Notes under the pieces: model-generated
Databases searched by the model: none
Seen by the model: the letters and a program-made list of their open reading frames with translations, nothing else
Told to the model about the DNA's origin: nothing
NCBI RefSeq assembly: GCF_003289965.1
Contig: NZ_QMBQ01000003.1
Location: 248,001 to 312,000, forward strand
Reading direction: 5' to 3'
DNA from: Mesorhizobium atlanticum
Lineage (GTDB): Bacteria > Pseudomonadota > Alphaproteobacteria > Rhizobiales > Rhizobiaceae
Length of the DNA stretch: 64,000 bases
Translations under genes and position numbers: made by a program
Shown: positions 52,017-62,526 of the stretch, in pieces
Layout: the number at the start of each line of letters is the position of its first letter
Numbering within the stretch: the first letter of the stretch is position 1

Positions 52017-52619
52017 ATGACCTTGGCGTTGAACGAACTCTCCACCTATCTCGGCGAGAAGCTCTCCGGCCGCATCGGCGAAGCCGTGCTTGCGTATGGC
52101 GAGTTGACGGTTCCCGTTGAGCCGGGCAATCTGATCGAGGTGGCCACCTTCCTACGCGACGACCCGCGCTGCCAGTTCATCTCGATCATCGACATTTGTG
52201 GCGCCGACTACCCGTCGCGCGCCAGGCGCTTCGACGTCGTCTATCACCTTCTGTCGCCTAAGCAGAATGTGCGCATCCGCCTCAAGGTCCAGGCCGACGA
52301 GGAGACGCTGGTGCCGTCGCTTACCGCCGTCTATCCCGGCGCCGACTGGTACGAACGTGAGACCTACGATCTCTACGGCGTCCTGTTCAGCGGCCATCCG
52401 GATCTGCGCCGCATCCTCACCGATTACGGTTTCGACGGGCACCCGCTCCGCAAGGATTTCCCGCTGACCGGCTTCGTCGAGGTTCGCTATGACGACGAAG
52501 CCAAGCGGGTCATCTACGAGCCGGTCGAGCTCAAGCAGGAATTCCGCAATTTCGATTTTCTTTCTCCTTGGGAAGGGACGGATTACGTCCTGCCGGGGGA
52601 TGAGAAGGCGAAGCAGTGA
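52017..52619 (+). CDS. nuoC: NADH-quinone oxidoreductase subunit C
   Basis: This 200-residue subunit of the peripheral arm has the 30-kDa signature [20 protein letters not shown] followed by [10 protein letters not shown]. It begins 4 bp after nuoB. It is separate from nuoD, unlike the fused NuoCD of E. coli. A repeat-flanked insertion follows it immediately. Confidence 0.97.
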   Translation: MTLALNELSTYLGEKLSGRIGEAVLAYGELTVPVEPGNLIEVATFLRDDPRCQFISIIDICGADYPSRARRFDVVYHLLSPKQNVRIRLKVQADEETLVPSLTAVYPGADWYERETYDLYGVLFSGHPDLRRILTDYGFDGHPLRKDFPLTGFVEVRYDDEAKRVIYEPVELKQEFRNFDFLSPWEGTDYVLPGDEKAKQ

Positions 52620-52644
52620 ATGGTGAATAGTGAATGGTAAATGG
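52616..52644 (+). repeat. Left GTGAATGG-type repeat flanking the four-helix-bundle gene
   Basis: A degenerate tandem of GTGAATGG/GTGAATAG units starts at the nuoC stop codon and runs into the start codon of the next gene. Its reverse complement resembles the right-hand repeat at 53025-53061. Confidence 0.8.
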
Positions 52645-53024
52645 ACGAGACGCCGGAAAAGATACGCGACTATCGCGATCTCATCGTCTGGCAGGAGGCG
52701 ATGGATATCGCCGAGGCTATTTACGTCGTCACGCGCGGGTTTCCGCGCGAGGAAATGTATGGAATGGCAGCTCAGATGCGGCGATGCTCGGCTTCTATAC
52801 CGGCGAATATTGCGGAAGGGTTCGGCCGAGCTCAGCGGCGACCGTTCATTCAATTCCTTCGTATCGCGCAAGGCTCTTTGAAGGAGTTGGAAACACATCC
52901 AATGCTCTGCGGGCGCGTTGGGCTGCTGACCAGGGAGCAGGCTGCAAGTCTGGAGCCAAGTTATACCAGGCTGGGCAAAAGACTGGTTTCATTCGTTCGA
53001 TCGCTCGAGGCAGAACGCGAATGA
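52641..53024 (+). CDS. Four-helix-bundle protein (S23/IVS-like family) inserted in nuo operon
   Basis: This 127-residue, mostly helical protein has the family core RDLIVWQEAMDIAEAIY near residues 12-28 and MRRCSASIPANIAEGFGR near 47-64. Relatives occur in 23S rRNA intervening sequences and as accessory proteins of some retroelements. It has no known role in complex I. It sits between nuoC and nuoD and is bounded by inverted GTGAATGG-type repeats, which suggests an inserted cassette. Confidence 0.88.
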   Translation: MDETPEKIRDYRDLIVWQEAMDIAEAIYVVTRGFPREEMYGMAAQMRRCSASIPANIAEGFGRAQRRPFIQFLRIAQGSLKELETHPMLCGRVGLLTREQAASLEPSYTRLGKRLVSFVRSLEAERE

Positions 53025-53061
53025 CCATTCACCATTCACCATTCACCATTCACTATTCGCC
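53025..53061 (+). repeat. Right CCATTCAC-type repeat flanking the four-helix-bundle gene
   Basis: Tandem CCATTCAC units (about four, the last ones CACTATTCGCC) follow the stop codon directly. They are the inverted counterpart of the repeat at 52616-52644 and end 11 bp before nuoD. Confidence 0.8.
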
Positions 53062-53072
53062 AAGGGCGACCC

Positions 53073-54263
53073 ATGGCTGAAACCTCCGTCCGTAACTTCA
53101 ACATCAACTTCGGACCGCAGCATCCTGCGGCGCATGGCGTTTTGCGCCTGGTGCTGGAGCTGGACGGCGAGGTGGTCGACCGCGTCGATCCGCATATCGG
53201 CCTGCTTCACCGCGGCACCGAGAAGCTGATCGAGGCAAAGACCTACCTGCAGGCCGTGCCTTATCTCGACCGGCTCGACTATTGCGCGCCGATGAACCAG
53301 GAGCATGCCTTCGCGCTTGCGGCCGAGCGGTTGCTCGGCATCGAGGTGCCGAAGCGCGGCCAGCTGATCCGCGTGCTCTATTCCGAGATGGGCCGCATCA
53401 TGTCGCACATCTTGAATGTGACGACGCAGGCGATGGATGTCGGCGCGCTGACGCCGCCGCTGTGGGGCTTCGTCGAACGCGAAAAGCTGATGGTGTTCTA
53501 CGAGCGCGCGAGCGGCTCGCGCATGCATGCGGCCTATTTCCGGCCGGGCGGCGTGCACCAGGACCTCCCGCAGAAGCTTGTCGAGGACATCGGCAAGTGG
53601 ATCGACCCGTTCCTGAAGTCGATCGACGATCTCGACGCGCTGCTCACGCCCAACCGCATCTTCAAGCAGCGCAATGTCGATATCGGCACCGTGTCGCTGG
53701 CAGATGCCTGGGCCTGGGGTTTTTCGGGCGTGATGGTGCGCGGCTCGGGCGCCGCCTGGGACCTGCGCAAGGCGCAGCCCTACGAATGCTATTCCGAGAT
53801 GGATTTCGACATCCCGATCGGCAAGAACGGCGACTGCTACGACCGTTACCTGGTGCGCATGGAAGAGATGCGCCAGTCGGCGAAGATCATGCGCCAGTGC
53901 GTCGATCTGCTGCTCGGCAAGGAAAGCACTGGACCGGTGTCGAACCTCGACGGCAAGGTGGTGCCGCCGAAGCGCGCGGCGATGAAGCGCTCGATGGAAG
54001 CGCTCATCCATCACTTCAAGCTCTACACCGAGGGCTATCGCGTGCCGGCCGGCGAGGTCTATGCGGCCGTCGAGGCGCCCAAGGGCGAGTTCGGCGTCTA
54101 TCTCGTCTCCGACGGCACCAACAAGCCCTACCGCTGCAAGCTGCGAGCGCCTGGTTTCGCGCATCTGCAAGCCATGGACTTCCTGTGCCGCGGCCACATG
54201 CTGGCCGACGTCACCGCCGTGCTTGGCTCCCTCGACATCGTGTTTGGTGAGGTCGATCGCTAA
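53073..54263 (+). CDS. nuoD: NADH-quinone oxidoreductase subunit D
   Basis: This 396-residue 49-kDa subunit lines the quinone site. Signatures are [15 protein letters not shown] near the N-terminus and HRGTEKLIE, with the C-terminal DIVFGEVDR. It is followed directly by nuoE. Its ribosome-binding site region is set by the right repeat of the inserted cassette. Confidence 0.97.
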   Translation: MAETSVRNFNINFGPQHPAAHGVLRLVLELDGEVVDRVDPHIGLLHRGTEKLIEAKTYLQAVPYLDRLDYCAPMNQEHAFALAAERLLGIEVPKRGQLIRVLYSEMGRIMSHILNVTTQAMDVGALTPPLWGFVEREKLMVFYERASGSRMHAAYFRPGGVHQDLPQKLVEDIGKWIDPFLKSIDDLDALLTPNRIFKQRNVDIGTVSLADAWAWGFSGVMVRGSGAAWDLRKAQPYECYSEMDFDIPIGKNGDCYDRYLVRMEEMRQSAKIMRQCVDLLLGKESTGPVSNLDGKVVPPKRAAMKRSMEALIHHFKLYTEGYRVPAGEVYAAVEAPKGEFGVYLVSDGTNKPYRCKLRAPGFAHLQAMDFLCRGHMLADVTAVLGSLDIVFGEVDR

Positions 54264-55592
54264 ATGTCAGTTCGTCGTCTTGCAGATGCTAGCGTCCAAC
54301 CAGCCTCCTTCGCCTTCAACGAGGCGAACGCGGCGGCCGCCCAGCAGTGGATTGCCAAATACCCGAAGGGGCGCGAGCAGTCGGCCATCATCCCGTTGCT
54401 GATGATCGCGCAGGAGCAGGAAGGCTGGGTCACGAAGGCGGCGATCGAGACGATTTCGGACATGCTCGGCATGCCGCGTATCCGCGGCCTGGAGGTCGCG
54501 ACCTTCTACACGCAGTACCAGCTCAATCCGGTCGGCACCCGCGCGCATATTCAGGTCTGCGGCACCACGCCCTGCATGTTGCGCGGCTCGGAAGCGCTGA
54601 TGGATGTGTGCCGCTCGAAGATCCATCACGACCAGTTCCACACCAACGACAAAGGCACGCTGTCGTGGGAGGAGGTCGAATGCCTCGGCGCCTGCGTCAA
54701 CGCGCCGATGGTCATGATTTTCAAGGACACTTTTGAGGACCTGACACCCGAGCGGCTGGCCAAGATCATCGATCTCTACGACGCGGGCAAGGGCGCCGAG
54801 GTCAAGCCGGGACCGCAGAACGGGCGCCACGGCTCCGAGCCGGCAACCGGGCTGACGACGCTGACCAGCGAAAAGGCGATCCTGAAGTCGACGCGCGACA
54901 AGGAAGCAAAAGCTGCCGCGAAGGCTGCCAAGGATGCCGCTGCCGCGGCGCCGGCTGCTGCTCCTGCCGCCGTCGTCTCGCAGGCGGCGCCTGCCGCAGC
55001 CCCGGCACCTGCTGCTCCGGCCGCTTCTGGACCGGTTGCACCGTCCAAGTCCGGGAAGCCGAAGACCGATGCGCCGGAGACCAGCCCGGCCTTGGCGACG
55101 CCGTCGCCGGTCAAGGTCGCTCCGGCCACCGAGAAGGCGGCCAGCGTCAGGGCGCCGCGCCATTCGGCCGCCAATGCCAATCAGGCTTCCCCGGAAGTCG
55201 AGGCGGTTTCCAAGCCGCGCAGCGGGCCCAAGAACAAGGCCGAACCGGCCAGCGCTTTCAAGGCGCCGGAAACCAAGCAGCCGGTCGCCAAGACGCCAAA
55301 ACCATCGCTGGACGACAAGAACCGGCCGGCCGGCATTGAGCGTCCGGCGACGGTCGACGATCTCAAGCTGATCTCCGGCGTCGGGCCGAAGATCGAAGCG
55401 ACCCTGCATTCGCTGGGCATCTACACCTTCGCGCAGGTCGCCTCCTGGAAGAAGGCCGAGCGCGAATGGGCCGACGGCTATCTCAATTTCCGGGGCCGCA
55501 TCGAGCGCGACGACTGGGTGAAGCAGGCCAAGGCGCTCGCCAAGGGCGGTGTCGCCGAATACATCCGCGTCTTCGGCAAGAAGCCGGTCTGA
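54264..55592 (+). CDS. nuoE: NADH-quinone oxidoreductase subunit E with C-terminal extension
   Basis: Residues about 15-190 form the 24-kDa [2Fe-2S] subunit, with cysteines in CGTTPC and CLGAC. The usual protein would end there. A long Ala/Pro/Lys-rich linker (about 190-360) leads to a helix-hairpin-helix-like domain (about 365-442: [21 protein letters not shown] ... [20 protein letters not shown]). The same domain ends the extra protein encoded after nuoF. The function of the tail is unknown. Total length is 442 residues against about 165-200 in many bacteria. Confidence 0.95.
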   Translation: MSVRRLADASVQPASFAFNEANAAAAQQWIAKYPKGREQSAIIPLLMIAQEQEGWVTKAAIETISDMLGMPRIRGLEVATFYTQYQLNPVGTRAHIQVCGTTPCMLRGSEALMDVCRSKIHHDQFHTNDKGTLSWEEVECLGACVNAPMVMIFKDTFEDLTPERLAKIIDLYDAGKGAEVKPGPQNGRHGSEPATGLTTLTSEKAILKSTRDKEAKAAAKAAKDAAAAAPAAAPAAVVSQAAPAAAPAPAAPAASGPVAPSKSGKPKTDAPETSPALATPSPVKVAPATEKAASVRAPRHSAANANQASPEVEAVSKPRSGPKNKAEPASAFKAPETKQPVAKTPKPSLDDKNRPAGIERPATVDDLKLISGVGPKIEATLHSLGIYTFAQVASWKKAEREWADGYLNFRGRIERDDWVKQAKALAKGGVAEYIRVFGKKPV

Positions 55593-55602
55593 GGGACGAC
55601 AA

Positions 55603-56907
55603 ATGCTTCAGGACAAAGACCGCATCTTCACCAACATCTACGGCCTGTTCGACAAGTCGCTGGCCGGCGCGCAGTCGCGCGGCATCTGGGACGATACCCC
55701 CGGCCTCATCGCCAAGGGGCGCGACTGGATCGTCAACGAGATGAAGGCGTCCGGCCTGCGCGGCCGCGGCGGCGCCGGCTTCCCGACCGGACTGAAATGG
55801 TCGTTCATGCCCAAGCAGAGCGACGGCCGTCCGAGCTATCTCGTCATCAATGCCGACGAATCGGAGCCCGGCACCTGCAAGGACCGCGACATCCTGCGCA
55901 ACGACCCGCACACGCTGGTCGAGGGTGCGCTGGTCGCAGGCTTCGCCATGGGCGCGGTCGCGGCCTACATCTATGTGCGCGGCGAGTTCATCCGCGAGCG
56001 CGAGGCGCTGCAGCGCGCCATCGACGAGGCTTACGCGGCCAAGCTGATCGGCAAGGGCAACACCTCGGGCTACGACTTCGACGTCTATATGCATCATGGC
56101 GCCGGCGCCTATATCTGCGGTGAGGAGACGGCGCTGCTCGAAAGCCTTGAAGGCAAGAAGGGCCAGCCGCGGCTGAAGCCGCCGTTCCCGGCCAATGTCG
56201 GCCTCTATGGCTGCCCGACCACGGTCAACAATGTCGAATCGATCGCCGTGGCGCCGACCATCCTGCGCCGGGGCGCGGCCTGGTTCTCGTCCTTCGGCCG
56301 GCCGAACAATGCCGGCACCAAGCTGTTCTGCGTCTCCGGCCACGTCAACAATCCGTGCACCTTCGAAGAGGCGATGTCGATCCCGTTCCGGGAACTGATC
56401 GAGACGCATTGCGGCGGTATCCGCGGCGGCTGGGACAATCTGCTCGCGGTCATTCCGGGCGGCGCTTCCGTGCCGCTGGTGCCGGCCGAGCAGATCATGG
56501 ACGCGCCGATGGATTTCGACGCGCTGCGCGACCTCAAATCCGGCCTCGGCACGGCGGCCGTCATCGTGATGGACAAGTCGACGGATGTCGTGAAGGCGAT
56601 CGCAAGGCTCTCCTACTTCTACAAGCATGAAAGCTGCGGCCAGTGCACGCCGTGCCGCGAAGGCACCGGCTGGATGTGGCGGGTGATGGAGCGGCTGGTG
56701 CGCGGCGAAGCGCAGAAGCGCGAGATCGACATGCTGCTCGACGTCACCAAGCAGGTCGAGGGGCACACGATCTGCGCGCTGGGCGACGCGGCGGCCTGGC
56801 CGATCCAGGGCCTGATGCGGCATTTCCGCGGCGAGGTGGAACGCCGCATCGACGAGTTTTCGCGCAACGCGCACCGGGTCGAGCCGGTGATGGTGGCGGC
56901 GGAATAA
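55603..56907 (+). CDS. nuoF: NADH-quinone oxidoreductase subunit F
   Basis: This 434-residue subunit holds the FMN and NADH sites and cluster N3. It has [17 protein letters not shown] (NADH site), FMN-site [13 protein letters not shown], and cysteines [12 protein letters not shown] plus a later Cys in TICALGD. The ATG at 55603 is preferred over upstream codons that overlap nuoE. Confidence 0.97.
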   Translation: MLQDKDRIFTNIYGLFDKSLAGAQSRGIWDDTPGLIAKGRDWIVNEMKASGLRGRGGAGFPTGLKWSFMPKQSDGRPSYLVINADESEPGTCKDRDILRNDPHTLVEGALVAGFAMGAVAAYIYVRGEFIREREALQRAIDEAYAAKLIGKGNTSGYDFDVYMHHGAGAYICGEETALLESLEGKKGQPRLKPPFPANVGLYGCPTTVNNVESIAVAPTILRRGAAWFSSFGRPNNAGTKLFCVSGHVNNPCTFEEAMSIPFRELIETHCGGIRGGWDNLLAVIPGGASVPLVPAEQIMDAPMDFDALRDLKSGLGTAAVIVMDKSTDVVKAIARLSYFYKHESCGQCTPCREGTGWMWRVMERLVRGEAQKREIDMLLDVTKQVEGHTICALGDAAAWPIQGLMRHFRGEVERRIDEFSRNAHRVEPVMVAAE

Positions 56908-56982
56908 GACTTCGAAATACGGGCGCAAGCCCGAGACGGAAAACAGGGGCGGGGCATACGAAGAAACGACCAGGAGATTCCT

Positions 56983-57663
56983 ATGGCGCCGTATTCGATA
57001 CCCTATCCGTTCATGCCTGATTTGGACCAGCTCGAGAAGATGAACCAGGACCTGACCAAGATGATGCCGAAGGAGATGGCCAGCGCCGTCAACCTTCTGG
57101 CGCATCCGGTCGCGGGCGCGGCGGCGATGTCGGCGCTCGGCATCGGGTTTGCCAACCATGCCGTCGGCATGTGGATGGGCGCCTTCACCGGCGCGCTGGA
57201 AGCTTCGCAGCGCATGTTCCAGCCCTTCCTCGACGATCTTGAGGCGCAGAGCGAAGCGGCCGCCAACGCGTCCAAGGCGCGCAAGGCGACCGAGACGCTG
57301 ATCGCCGAGGCGCAGACCTTTGCCCGGGACGTGACCGACATCGCGGCGAACGCGACCGAAAAGGCGCTCGACGCGACCGGGGCCGATATTGTCGCCCAAC
57401 CGGCAGCGACCGGGTTGATGCCCGAGGATTTCAGGCAACCGAAGGCCGTCGACAAGCCGGCGAAGCCGTCGGACCTGAAGGCGATTTCGGGTATCGGGCC
57501 GAAACTTGAGAAGGTGCTCAACGGCCTCGGCATCTGGACCTACGAGCAGATCGCGGCCTGGACGTCGCAAGAGATCGCCTGGTTGGAAGATTATCTGTCG
57601 CTTGCCGGCCGCATAGGCCGCGACGACTGGACTGGGCAGGCGGCGGCGCTCGCCGCGAAGTGA
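56983..57663 (+). CDS. NuoE-tail-like helix-hairpin-helix protein in nuo operon
   Basis: The N-terminal two-thirds of this 226-residue protein is helical and Ala/Glu-rich, resembling a phasin-like or coiled region, with a hydrophobic stretch near residues 40-70. Residues about 162-226 (SDLKAISGIGPKLEKVLNGLG ... LAGRIGRDDWTGQAAALAAK) are homologous to the C-terminal tail of NuoE. It lies between nuoF and nuoG with a CAGGAG ribosome-binding site. It may be an accessory complex I protein of alphaproteobacteria; role unknown. Confidence 0.85.
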   Translation: MAPYSIPYPFMPDLDQLEKMNQDLTKMMPKEMASAVNLLAHPVAGAAAMSALGIGFANHAVGMWMGAFTGALEASQRMFQPFLDDLEAQSEAAANASKARKATETLIAEAQTFARDVTDIAANATEKALDATGADIVAQPAATGLMPEDFRQPKAVDKPAKPSDLKAISGIGPKLEKVLNGLGIWTYEQIAAWTSQEIAWLEDYLSLAGRIGRDDWTGQAAALAAK

Positions 57664-57735
57664 TTTGAAAAGCTGGGCGCGGTGCAAACCGCGCCCGGAA
57701 GATAGATTGCGGACATCCGCAGAGGTTTGAGGCGA

Positions 57736-59817
57736 ATGGCAAAGCTAAAGGTCGACGGGAAAGAGATCACGGTACCCGACCATTACACGCTGCTGCAGGC
57801 GGCCGAGGACGCCGGCGCGGAAGTGCCGCGCTTCTGCTTCCATGAGCGGCTGTCGATCGCCGGCAATTGCCGCATGTGCCTGATCGAGGTGAAGGGCGGC
57901 CCGCCCAAGCCGCAGGCGTCCTGCGCCATGGGCGTGCGCGACCTGCGCCCCGGCCCGAATGGCGAGCCGCCGGAAATCTTCACCAACACGCCGATGGTCA
58001 AGAAGGCCCGTGAAGGCGTGATGGAGTTCCTGCTGATCAACCATCCGCTCGATTGCCCGATCTGCGACCAGGGTGGCGAATGCGACCTGCAGGACCAGGC
58101 GATGGCCTTCGGCGTCGATTCCTCGCGCTATCACGAGAACAAGCGCGCAGTCGAAGACAAGTATATCGGCCCGCTGGTCAAGACGGTGATGAACCGCTGC
58201 ATCCACTGCACGCGTTGCGTCCGCTTCACCACCGAAGTCGCCGGCATTTCCGAGCTCGGCCTGATCGGCCGCGGCGAGGATGCCGAGATCACCACCTATC
58301 TCGAACAGGCGATGACGTCGGAGCTGCAGGGCAATGTCATCGATCTGTGCCCGGTCGGCGCGCTGACCTCCAAGCCATTCGCCTTCCAGGCGCGGCCGTG
58401 GGAGCTGACCAAGACGGAATCGATCGACGTCATGGACGCCGTCGGCTCGGCGATCCGCGTCGACTCCAGAGGTCGTGAAGTGATGCGCATCCTGCCGCGC
58501 GTCAACGAGGCGGTGAACGAGGAGTGGATCTCCGACAAGACCCGCTTCATCTGGGACGGCCTGCGCACGCAGCGCCTCGACCGCCCCTATGTGCGCAAGA
58601 ACGGCAGGCTCGCTCCGGCAAGCTGGGCGGAAGCTTTCGCGGCGATCAGGGACGAGGTGTCGAAGACTGCGCCCGAGCGGATCGGCGCGATCGCCGGCGA
58701 CCTCGCGGCTGTCGAGGAGATCTATGCGCTTAAGCTTCTGATGAACGCGCTCGGCTCGAAGAACATCGACTGCCGCCAGGATGGCGCCGCGCTCGATCCG
58801 TCGCTCGGCCGCGCCAGCTACATCTTCAATCCGACCATCGAAGGCATCGAGCAGGCCGATGCGGTGCTGATCATCGGCGCCAATCCGCGCTTCGAGGCCT
58901 CGGTGCTCAACGCCCGCATCCGCAAGCGCTGGCGCGTCGGCAATCTGCCGGTCGGCGTGATCGGCGAGATCGGCGACACGCGTTACGACTACGAGCTAAT
59001 CGGCGCCGGCCCGGAATCGCTGAAGGATCTCGCCGACGGCAACGGCAAGTTCTTCGAGGTGCTGAGCAAGGCCACGCATCCGCTGATCATCGTCGGCCAG
59101 GGCGCGCTGGCGCGCGCGGACGGAGCGGCGGTGCTCGGCCAGGCGGCAAAGCTCGCCACCGCCGTCAACGCGGTTACCGCCGAATGGAACGGCTTTGCGG
59201 TGCTGCATAACGCCGCTGCGCGTGTCGGCGGCCTCGATGTCGGCTTCGTGCCGGGCGAGGGGGGCAAGAACGTCGCCGGCATGCTGGGCGACACCGACGT
59301 GCTCTTCCTGCTCGGCGCCGACGAGATCGACATGGCCAGGACCGGCGGCGCCTTCGTCGTCTATATCGGCACGCATGGCGATGCCGGCGCGCATCGCGCC
59401 AACGTTATCCTGCCGGCCGCCGCCTATACCGAAAAGTCCGGCACCTATGTGAACACGGAAGGCCGTGTGCAGCAGACCAATCGCGCCGGCTTCGCTCCAG
59501 GCGAGGCGCGTGAGGACTGGGCGATCCTGCGGGCGCTGTCGGATGTGCTCGGCAAGAAGCTGCCCTTCGATTCGCTGGCGCAGCTGCGCGCCAAGCTTTA
59601 TGGCGAATTCCCGCATCTCGCCCGCATCGATCAGGTGCAGGCCGGCAGCGGCGACGATATCGCCAAGGTGGCGAAGCTCGGCGGCCGTTTGAACAAGGGC
59701 ACCTTCACCTCGTCGGTGAAGGACTTCTATCTGACCAACCCGATCGCGCGGGCGTCGGCCGTGATGGCTGAATGCTCGGCACTGGCCAAGAGCGGCTTCA
59801 AGCAGGCGGCGGAATAA
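57736..59817 (+). CDS. nuoG: NADH-quinone oxidoreductase subunit G
   Basis: This 693-residue 75-kDa subunit has an N-terminal [2Fe-2S] ferredoxin domain ([15 protein letters not shown]), His/Cys and Cys clusters ([24 protein letters not shown]), and a molybdopterin-oxidoreductase-like C-terminal domain without a cofactor role. The ATG at 57736 is chosen. It gathers electrons from NuoE/F toward NuoI. Confidence 0.97.
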   Translation: MAKLKVDGKEITVPDHYTLLQAAEDAGAEVPRFCFHERLSIAGNCRMCLIEVKGGPPKPQASCAMGVRDLRPGPNGEPPEIFTNTPMVKKAREGVMEFLLINHPLDCPICDQGGECDLQDQAMAFGVDSSRYHENKRAVEDKYIGPLVKTVMNRCIHCTRCVRFTTEVAGISELGLIGRGEDAEITTYLEQAMTSELQGNVIDLCPVGALTSKPFAFQARPWELTKTESIDVMDAVGSAIRVDSRGREVMRILPRVNEAVNEEWISDKTRFIWDGLRTQRLDRPYVRKNGRLAPASWAEAFAAIRDEVSKTAPERIGAIAGDLAAVEEIYALKLLMNALGSKNIDCRQDGAALDPSLGRASYIFNPTIEGIEQADAVLIIGANPRFEASVLNARIRKRWRVGNLPVGVIGEIGDTRYDYELIGAGPESLKDLADGNGKFFEVLSKATHPLIIVGQGALARADGAAVLGQAAKLATAVNAVTAEWNGFAVLHNAAARVGGLDVGFVPGEGGKNVAGMLGDTDVLFLLGADEIDMARTGGAFVVYIGTHGDAGAHRANVILPAAAYTEKSGTYVNTEGRVQQTNRAGFAPGEAREDWAILRALSDVLGKKLPFDSLAQLRAKLYGEFPHLARIDQVQAGSGDDIAKVAKLGGRLNKGTFTSSVKDFYLTNPIARASAVMAECSALAKSGFKQAAE

Positions 59818-59819
59818 GC

Positions 59820-60863
59820 ATGGACACCTTCTTCTCCTTCTACGTGCTGCCGGCGCTGCTGATCCTTCTGAAGTCGGTCGTGCTGATCGTCGTGCTTCTG
59901 GTCTTCGTGGCCTATATTCTCTACGCCGACCGTAAGATCTGGGCGGCGGTGCAACTGCGCCGCGGCCCGAACGTCGTTGGGCCATGGGGCACGCTTCAGG
60001 CCTTCGCCGACCTTCTGAAATTCGTGTTCAAGGAACCGGTGATCCCGTCCGGCGCCAACAAGGGCGTGTTCCTTCTGGCGCCGCTGGTGTCGGCCGTGCT
60101 GGCGATTTCGGCCTGGGCCGTCATTCCGGTCAACGAAGGCTGGGCGGTCGCCAACATCAATGTCGGCATCCTTTACGTCTTCGCCATCTCCTCGCTCGAG
60201 GTCTACGGCGTGATCATGGGCGGCTGGGCGTCCAATTCCAAATATCCGTTCCTCGGCGCGCTGCGGTCGGCCGCGCAGATGGTCTCCTACGAAGTCTCGA
60301 TCGGCTTCGTCATCGTGACCGTGCTGCTCACCGCCGGCTCGCTCAACCTCTCCGACATCGTGCTCTCGCAGCATGATGGGCTTGGCACGCGGCTCGGTCT
60401 GCCCAACTCTTTCCTCGACTGGAACTGGCTGGCGCTGTTCCCGATGTTCGTGGTCTTCTTCATTTCGGCGCTGGCCGAGACGAACCGTCCGCCTTTCGAT
60501 CTGGTGGAGGCCGAATCGGAGCTGGTCGCGGGACACATGGTCGAATACTCGTCGACGCCTTTCCTGCTGTTCTTCCTCGGCGAGTATGTGGCGATCGTGC
60601 TGATGTGCGCTCTGGCGACCATCCTGTTCCTCGGCGGCTGGCTGCCTCCATTCGATTTCGCACCCTTCACCTGGGTGCCCGGTGTCATCTGGTTCGTGCT
60701 GAAGGTCTGCTTTGTGTTTTTCGGCATCTCCATGGTGAAGGCTTTCGTGCCGCGTTACCGCTACGACCAGCTGATGCGGCTGGGCTGGAAAGTGTTCCTG
60801 CCGCTGTCGCTGTTCATGGTCGTGGCCACCGCGGCCTTCCTCAAGATCACGGGGTTTGCGTGA
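59820..60863 (+). CDS. nuoH: NADH-quinone oxidoreductase subunit H
   Basis: This 347-residue membrane subunit at the quinone site has about eight helices. Family motifs are the loops [14 protein letters not shown] and [20 protein letters not shown]. Its TGA overlaps the nuoI ATG (TGATG). Confidence 0.97.
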   Translation: MDTFFSFYVLPALLILLKSVVLIVVLLVFVAYILYADRKIWAAVQLRRGPNVVGPWGTLQAFADLLKFVFKEPVIPSGANKGVFLLAPLVSAVLAISAWAVIPVNEGWAVANINVGILYVFAISSLEVYGVIMGGWASNSKYPFLGALRSAAQMVSYEVSIGFVIVTVLLTAGSLNLSDIVLSQHDGLGTRLGLPNSFLDWNWLALFPMFVVFFISALAETNRPPFDLVEAESELVAGHMVEYSSTPFLLFFLGEYVAIVLMCALATILFLGGWLPPFDFAPFTWVPGVIWFVLKVCFVFFGISMVKAFVPRYRYDQLMRLGWKVFLPLSLFMVVATAAFLKITGFA

Positions 60864-61354
60864 TGTCCGCTCTGGCTCAGGCCGCAAAGTCGCTGCTGCT
60901 GAAGGATTTCGTCAGCGCCTTTTTCCTGTCGATGCGCCAATTCTTCGCGCCGAAGGAAACCATCAACTATCCGCACGAGAAGGGGCCTACCAGCCCGCGC
61001 TTCCGTGGCGAGCATGCGCTGCGCCGCTATCCCAACGGCGAGGAACGCTGCATCGCCTGCAAGCTCTGCGAAGCGATCTGCCCGGCGCAGGCGATCACGA
61101 TCGAGGCCGGCCCGCGCCGCAATGACGGCACGCGCCGCACCGTGCGCTACGACATCGACATGGTGAAGTGCATCTATTGCGGCTTCTGCCAGGAAGCCTG
61201 CCCGGTCGATGCCATCGTCGAAGGGCCGAATTTCGAATTCGCCACCGAGACGCGCGAGGAGCTCTACTACAACAAGGAAAAGCTGCTCGCGAACGGCGAT
61301 CGTTGGGAGCGGGAGCTGGCGCGCAACATCGCGCTCGACTCGCCGTATAGGTGA
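60863..61354 (+). CDS. nuoI: NADH-quinone oxidoreductase subunit I
   Basis: This 163-residue subunit carries two [4Fe-4S] clusters: [16 protein letters not shown] and [16 protein letters not shown]. It has an N-terminal amphipathic helix and passes electrons to NuoB. A palindromic repeat follows before nuoJ. Confidence 0.97.
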   Translation: MSALAQAAKSLLLKDFVSAFFLSMRQFFAPKETINYPHEKGPTSPRFRGEHALRRYPNGEERCIACKLCEAICPAQAITIEAGPRRNDGTRRTVRYDIDMVKCIYCGFCQEACPVDAIVEGPNFEFATETREELYYNKEKLLANGDRWERELARNIALDSPYR

Positions 61355-61362
61355 TTAGCGTG

Positions 61363-61487
61363 CTTCTCCCCGTTTACGGGGAGAAGATGCCGGCAGGCAG
61401 ATGAGGGGCGGCGCCAGCTTCTGGAAACTTGGCGTTACCCCTCATCCGGCCCTTCGGGCCACCTTCTCCGCGTAAACGGGGAGAAGG
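61363..61487. repeat. RIME-like palindromic mosaic repeat between nuoI and nuoJ
   Basis: CTTCTCCCCGTTTACGGGGA at the left and GCGTAAACGGGGAGAAGG at the right form inverted arms of about 125 bp overall, with internal CCCCTCATCCGGC/GATGAGGGGC segments. This resembles the Rhizobium-specific intergenic mosaic elements. It would form a long hairpin in the nuo mRNA. Confidence 0.8.
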
Positions 61488-61584
61488 AACAAGAAAGTGG
61501 ACGGCGCAACGTCGTCCGTCTAAGGAACACGCGGTTTCGAACCGGAGGCGGGTCGGAGTCGGAATTTTGAACCCGGGGGAACCC

Positions 61585-62205
61585 ATGCTGACTGGATTAG
61601 AGGCGGCCTTTTTCTACCTCTTCGCCTTTATCGCCGTGGCGTCGGCCTTCATGGTCATTTCGTCGCGCAACCCCGTGCATTCCGTGCTGTTCCTGATCCT
61701 CACCTTCTTCAATGCCGCCGGCCTGTTCATGCTGACCGGGGCCGAGTTCCTGGCGATGATCCTGCTCGTGGTCTATGTCGGCGCGGTGATGGTGCTGTTC
61801 CTGTTCGTCGTCATGATGCTGGACGTCGACTTCGCCGAGATGAAGCAGGGCGCTCTGCAATATGCGCCGATCGGCGCGATGGTTGGGTTGATCCTGGCGG
61901 CGGAGCTGATTGTCGTGCTCGGGGGCTACACATTCGCGCCGCAGCTTGCCTCGACGGTCGCCAAGGCAACGCCGGATCTCGCTACGCGGTCCAATACGGC
62001 TGCGCTCGGCGACATCCTCTATACGGACTACCTCTATTATTTCCAGATTTCCGGCCTGGTGCTGCTGGTCGCCATGATCGGCGCCATCGTGCTGACGCTG
62101 CGCCACAAGCCAGGCGTCAAGCGGCAGTCGATCGCCGCGCAGGTCGCCCGCACGCCGGCGACGGGCATGGAAATCCGCAAGGTCAAATCGGGCGAGGGCA
62201 TCTGA
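61585..62205 (+). CDS. nuoJ: NADH-quinone oxidoreductase subunit J
   Basis: This 206-residue membrane subunit has five helices, including the conserved [20 protein letters not shown] and [13 protein letters not shown] segments. The ATG at 61585 follows a GGGGGA box. It is separated from nuoI by about 230 bp holding the RIME-like repeat. Confidence 0.97.
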   Translation: MLTGLEAAFFYLFAFIAVASAFMVISSRNPVHSVLFLILTFFNAAGLFMLTGAEFLAMILLVVYVGAVMVLFLFVVMMLDVDFAEMKQGALQYAPIGAMVGLILAAELIVVLGGYTFAPQLASTVAKATPDLATRSNTAALGDILYTDYLYYFQISGLVLLVAMIGAIVLTLRHKPGVKRQSIAAQVARTPATGMEIRKVKSGEGI

Positions 62206-62206
62206 G

Positions 62207-62515
62207 ATGGTCGTCGGCATTGCACATTACCTGACCGTATCGGCGATCCTGTTCACGCTCGGCGTGTTCGGCATCTTCCTGAACCGCCGCAACATCATCG
62301 TCATCCTGATGTCGATCGAGCTCATCCTGCTTGCGGTCAACATCAATTTCGTCGCTTTCTCGGCGGCGTTGCATGATCTCGTCGGACAGGTCTTCGCCTT
62401 GTTCGTGCTGACGGTCGCAGCCGCTGAAGCCGCGATCGGTCTTGCCATTCTTGTCGTCTTCTTCCGCAACCGCGGCTCCATCGCGGTCGAAGACGTGAGC
62501 GCGATGAAGGGTTGA
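62207..62515 (+). CDS. nuoK: NADH-quinone oxidoreductase subunit K
   Basis: This 102-residue three-helix subunit has the conserved glutamates in [17 protein letters not shown] and [13 protein letters not shown], which take part in proton transfer. It begins 1 bp after nuoJ ends. Confidence 0.97.
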   Translation: MVVGIAHYLTVSAILFTLGVFGIFLNRRNIIVILMSIELILLAVNINFVAFSAALHDLVGQVFALFVLTVAAAEAAIGLAILVVFFRNRGSIAVEDVSAMKG

Positions 62516-62526
62516 CGGGAACCACC

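Noticed and set aside
55483-57687. Long antisense frame opposite nuoF and its neighbour
   Set aside because: It is a shadow of high-GC codon bias in genuine complex I genes, with a low-complexity Arg/His-rich translation.
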